In this document: one piece after another, positions 62,516 through 64,000 of the stretch
Position numbering within the stretch: position 1 is the stretch's first letter
Layout of the letters: each line of letters begins with the position of its first letter
NCBI RefSeq assembly: GCF_007830265.1
Contig: NZ_VLKE01000001.1
Span: 4,030,001 to 4,094,000, forward strand
Direction of reading: 5' to 3'
From: Micromonospora olivasterospora
GTDB taxonomy: Bacteria > Actinomycetota > Actinomycetes > Mycobacteriales > Micromonosporaceae
DNA: 64,000 nt
Program-made: the position numbers and the translations under genes
Notes under the pieces: model-generated
Databases searched by the model: none
What the model saw: the letters and a program-made list of their open reading frames with translations, nothing else
What the model was told of the DNA's origin: nothing

Positions 62516-63365
62516 GCTGCCCGAGGTCGAGACCGTCCGGCAGGGCCTGGCCCGGTGGGTCCCCGGGCGGCGGATCGCCGCCGTGGAGGTCCGCCACCCC
62601 CGGGCGGTCCGGCGGCACCTGCCCGGGCCGGCGCACTTCGTCGACGTGCTGGCCGGGCGGACGGTGCGCGAGGTACGCCGCCGCGGCAAGTACCTGTGGC
62701 TGCCGCTGGACAGCGGCGACGCGATCGTCGGGCACCTCGGCATGTCCGGCCAGCTCCTGCTCCAGCCGCCCGCCGCCGCCGACGAGCTGCACCTGCGGGT
62801 GCGGTTCCGGTTCGGCGACGACGGCCCGGAGCTGCGCTTCGTCGACCAGCGCACGTTCGGCGGGCTGGCGGTGTCCGTCGGCGGGGCCGAGCTGCCCGCC
62901 GAGATCGCGCACATCGCCCGGGACCCGATGGACCCGGAGTTCTCCGACGCCGCCTTCGTCGCCGCCCTGCGCCGGCGGCGTACGGAGATCAAGCGGGCGC
63001 TGCTCGACCAGACCCTGATCTCCGGGGTGGGCAACATCTACGCCGACGAGGCGCTGTGGCGGGCGCGGCTGCACGGCGCCCGGCCGACCGACGCGCTGAC
63101 CCGGCCGGCCGCGCTGCGGCTGCTCGGCCACGTCCGGGACGTGCTCGGCGAGGCGATCACCCAGGGCGGCACCAGCTTCGACGCGCTCTACGTCAACGTC
63201 AACGGCGAGAGCGGCTACTTCGACCGTTCCCTGAACGCGTACGGGCGGGAGGGCGAGCCGTGCCGACGGTGCGGGGCGCCGATGCGCCGGGAGGCGTTCA
63301 TGAACCGCTCCTCGTACAGTTGCCCGCGCTGCCAGCCCCGGCCCCGAGGGGCGCTCCGGGGCTGA
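62508..63365 (+). CDS. mutM: Formamidopyrimidine-DNA glycosylase (Fpg/MutM)
   Basis: 285 residues. Excises 8-oxoguanine. N-terminal catalytic [13 protein letters not shown] (Pro2, Glu3), [22 protein letters not shown], helix-two-turn-helix [23 protein letters not shown], and zinc finger [24 protein letters not shown]. Overlaps rnc by 8 bases; the rnc-mutM pair is conserved. Confidence 0.97.
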   Translation: MPELPEVETVRQGLARWVPGRRIAAVEVRHPRAVRRHLPGPAHFVDVLAGRTVREVRRRGKYLWLPLDSGDAIVGHLGMSGQLLLQPPAAADELHLRVRFRFGDDGPELRFVDQRTFGGLAVSVGGAELPAEIAHIARDPMDPEFSDAAFVAALRRRRTEIKRALLDQTLISGVGNIYADEALWRARLHGARPTDALTRPAALRLLGHVRDVLGEAITQGGTSFDALYVNVNGESGYFDRSLNAYGREGEPCRRCGAPMRREAFMNRSSYSCPRCQPRPRGALRG

Positions 63366-63578
63366 CCCGGGGAAGTTCCGGGACGGGGCCGGCGTGCCGC
63401 GCCCGACCCGGTCCGTTCAGGCGTATTCCATCCCTTTGGTGCGGATCGGTGGGCCGAGCGGCCGCCTCCCCACGACCTCCGGGACGAGCCGGGGCCGGAC
63501 CCGGATGTCCCCGCGCCGCCCGCTGCCTAACGTCGGCACCGACCGGCCAGACGGGTCGGCGAGGAGGGGGATCCGGGT

Positions 63579-64000
63579 ATGGGCAGGCGGCCGGTGACCG
63601 TGCGGCTGGCACGGTGGAGCGCGGAGCATCCGTGGCGGGCGATCGCCCTGTGGGCGGTGTTCGTGGCGGTGTGCTTCGTCGGGGGGAACGCCGCCGGGCT
63701 GAACGAGGCCAGCAAGCCCGACCAGGCGGTCGGGGAGGCGGGGCGGGCCGGGCTGATCGTCGCCGACGGCGACTTCCACGACCCGGCGCTGGAGAACGTG
63801 CTCATCACGCCGCGCACCGGAAAGCTGGACCCGGCCGCGGCCAAGACCGCCGCGGACGACGCCACGGCCCGGCTGCGGCTGGTCGAGGGGGTGGCCGGGG
63901 TGGGGGCCCCGGTGCCCTCGCGCGACGGGGACGCGCTGCTGCTGCCGGTCACCATGTCCGGCGACCCGGAGACCGCCTCGGATCGGGTGCAGCCGCTGCG
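63579..64000 (+). CDS. MMPL-family (RND-type) transporter, N-terminal part
   Basis: 141 residues before the window ends. GRRPVTVRLARWSAEHPWRAIALWAVFVAVCFVGGNAAGLNEAS gives the first membrane helix, and the start of an external porter domain follows (ENVLITPRTGKLD, AKTAADDATARLRLVEGVAGV). ATG 63579 follows GAGGAGGGGG at 8 bases. Substrate unknown; such proteins export lipids or small molecules. Confidence 0.82.
   Translation, partial: MGRRPVTVRLARWSAEHPWRAIALWAVFVAVCFVGGNAAGLNEASKPDQAVGEAGRAGLIVADGDFHDPALENVLITPRTGKLDPAAAKTAADDATARLRLVEGVAGVGAPVPSRDGDALLLPVTMSGDPETASDRVQPL

Overview
The window is a contiguous piece of a very GC-rich actinobacterial chromosome, most probably Micromonosporaceae (Micromonospora-like). 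Evidence: extreme third-position GC, about half of starts are GTG, many GTGA/ATGA gene overlaps, and a gene order (ndgR-leuC-leuD-hup, mutT1-ppk, cofC, gpsA, ddl, DUF3515, thiL, rpmB, DAK kinase, recG, rsmD, coaD, sepIVA-like, yceD, rpmF, rnc, mutM) that I recall as conserved with Mycobacterium and Streptomyces. No phage, integrase, transposase or CRISPR array is visible. Species assignment is inference.

Layout. 1-3.6 kb is a decayed accessory patch: the tail of an ArsR regulator, a broken SulP permease, a type II toxin-antitoxin-like pair and a truncated type I restriction-modification M subunit. 3.6-22.4 kb is a branched-chain amino acid and serine block (ilvD, ilvB-ilvN-ilvC, serA, leuB, ilvE, citramalate synthase), interrupted by a GGDEF-EAL protein, an ApbE flavin transferase, a tyrosine phosphatase, a PRC-barrel protein and the ahpC-ahpD peroxide-defence pair. 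22.4-33.2 kb holds an EEP hydrolase, a secreted protein, a moxR-DUF58-VWA operon, an HtrA-like protease, arfB, an acetyltransferase, a glycosylase-like protein and an unknown membrane protein. 33.2-38.7 kb holds an FAH-family enzyme, tRNA-Gln, two identical tRNA-Glu genes, ndgR divergent from leuC-leuD, and an HU protein with a long lysine/alanine tail. 38.7-64 kb is housekeeping: mutT1, ppk, cofC, plsC-gpsA, ddl, thiL, rpmB, DAK-recG, rsmD-coaD, then sepIVA-like, yceD, rpmF, plsX, rnc, mutM and the start of an MMPL transporter.

Regulation that can be read from the sequence: two transcription attenuators of nearly the same design precede ilvB and the citramalate synthase gene. Each has a tiny leader peptide (leaderless by prediction) rich in Val/Leu or Val-Val-Ile-Ile codons, a first hairpin, then a terminator with a U-run. 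ndgR/leuC shares a divergent control region, and ppk has a PhoP-type box. An extended -10 hexamer lies 6-7 bases before the start codon of many genes, which predicts many leaderless mRNAs.

Caution on sequence quality: five genes (sulP, ilvB, apbE, moxR, rnc) each need one extra G or C, in or beside a short G/C run, to read through. That pattern looks like sequencing error rather than gene decay. The sulP 3' truncation and the hsdM truncation are separate and look real.
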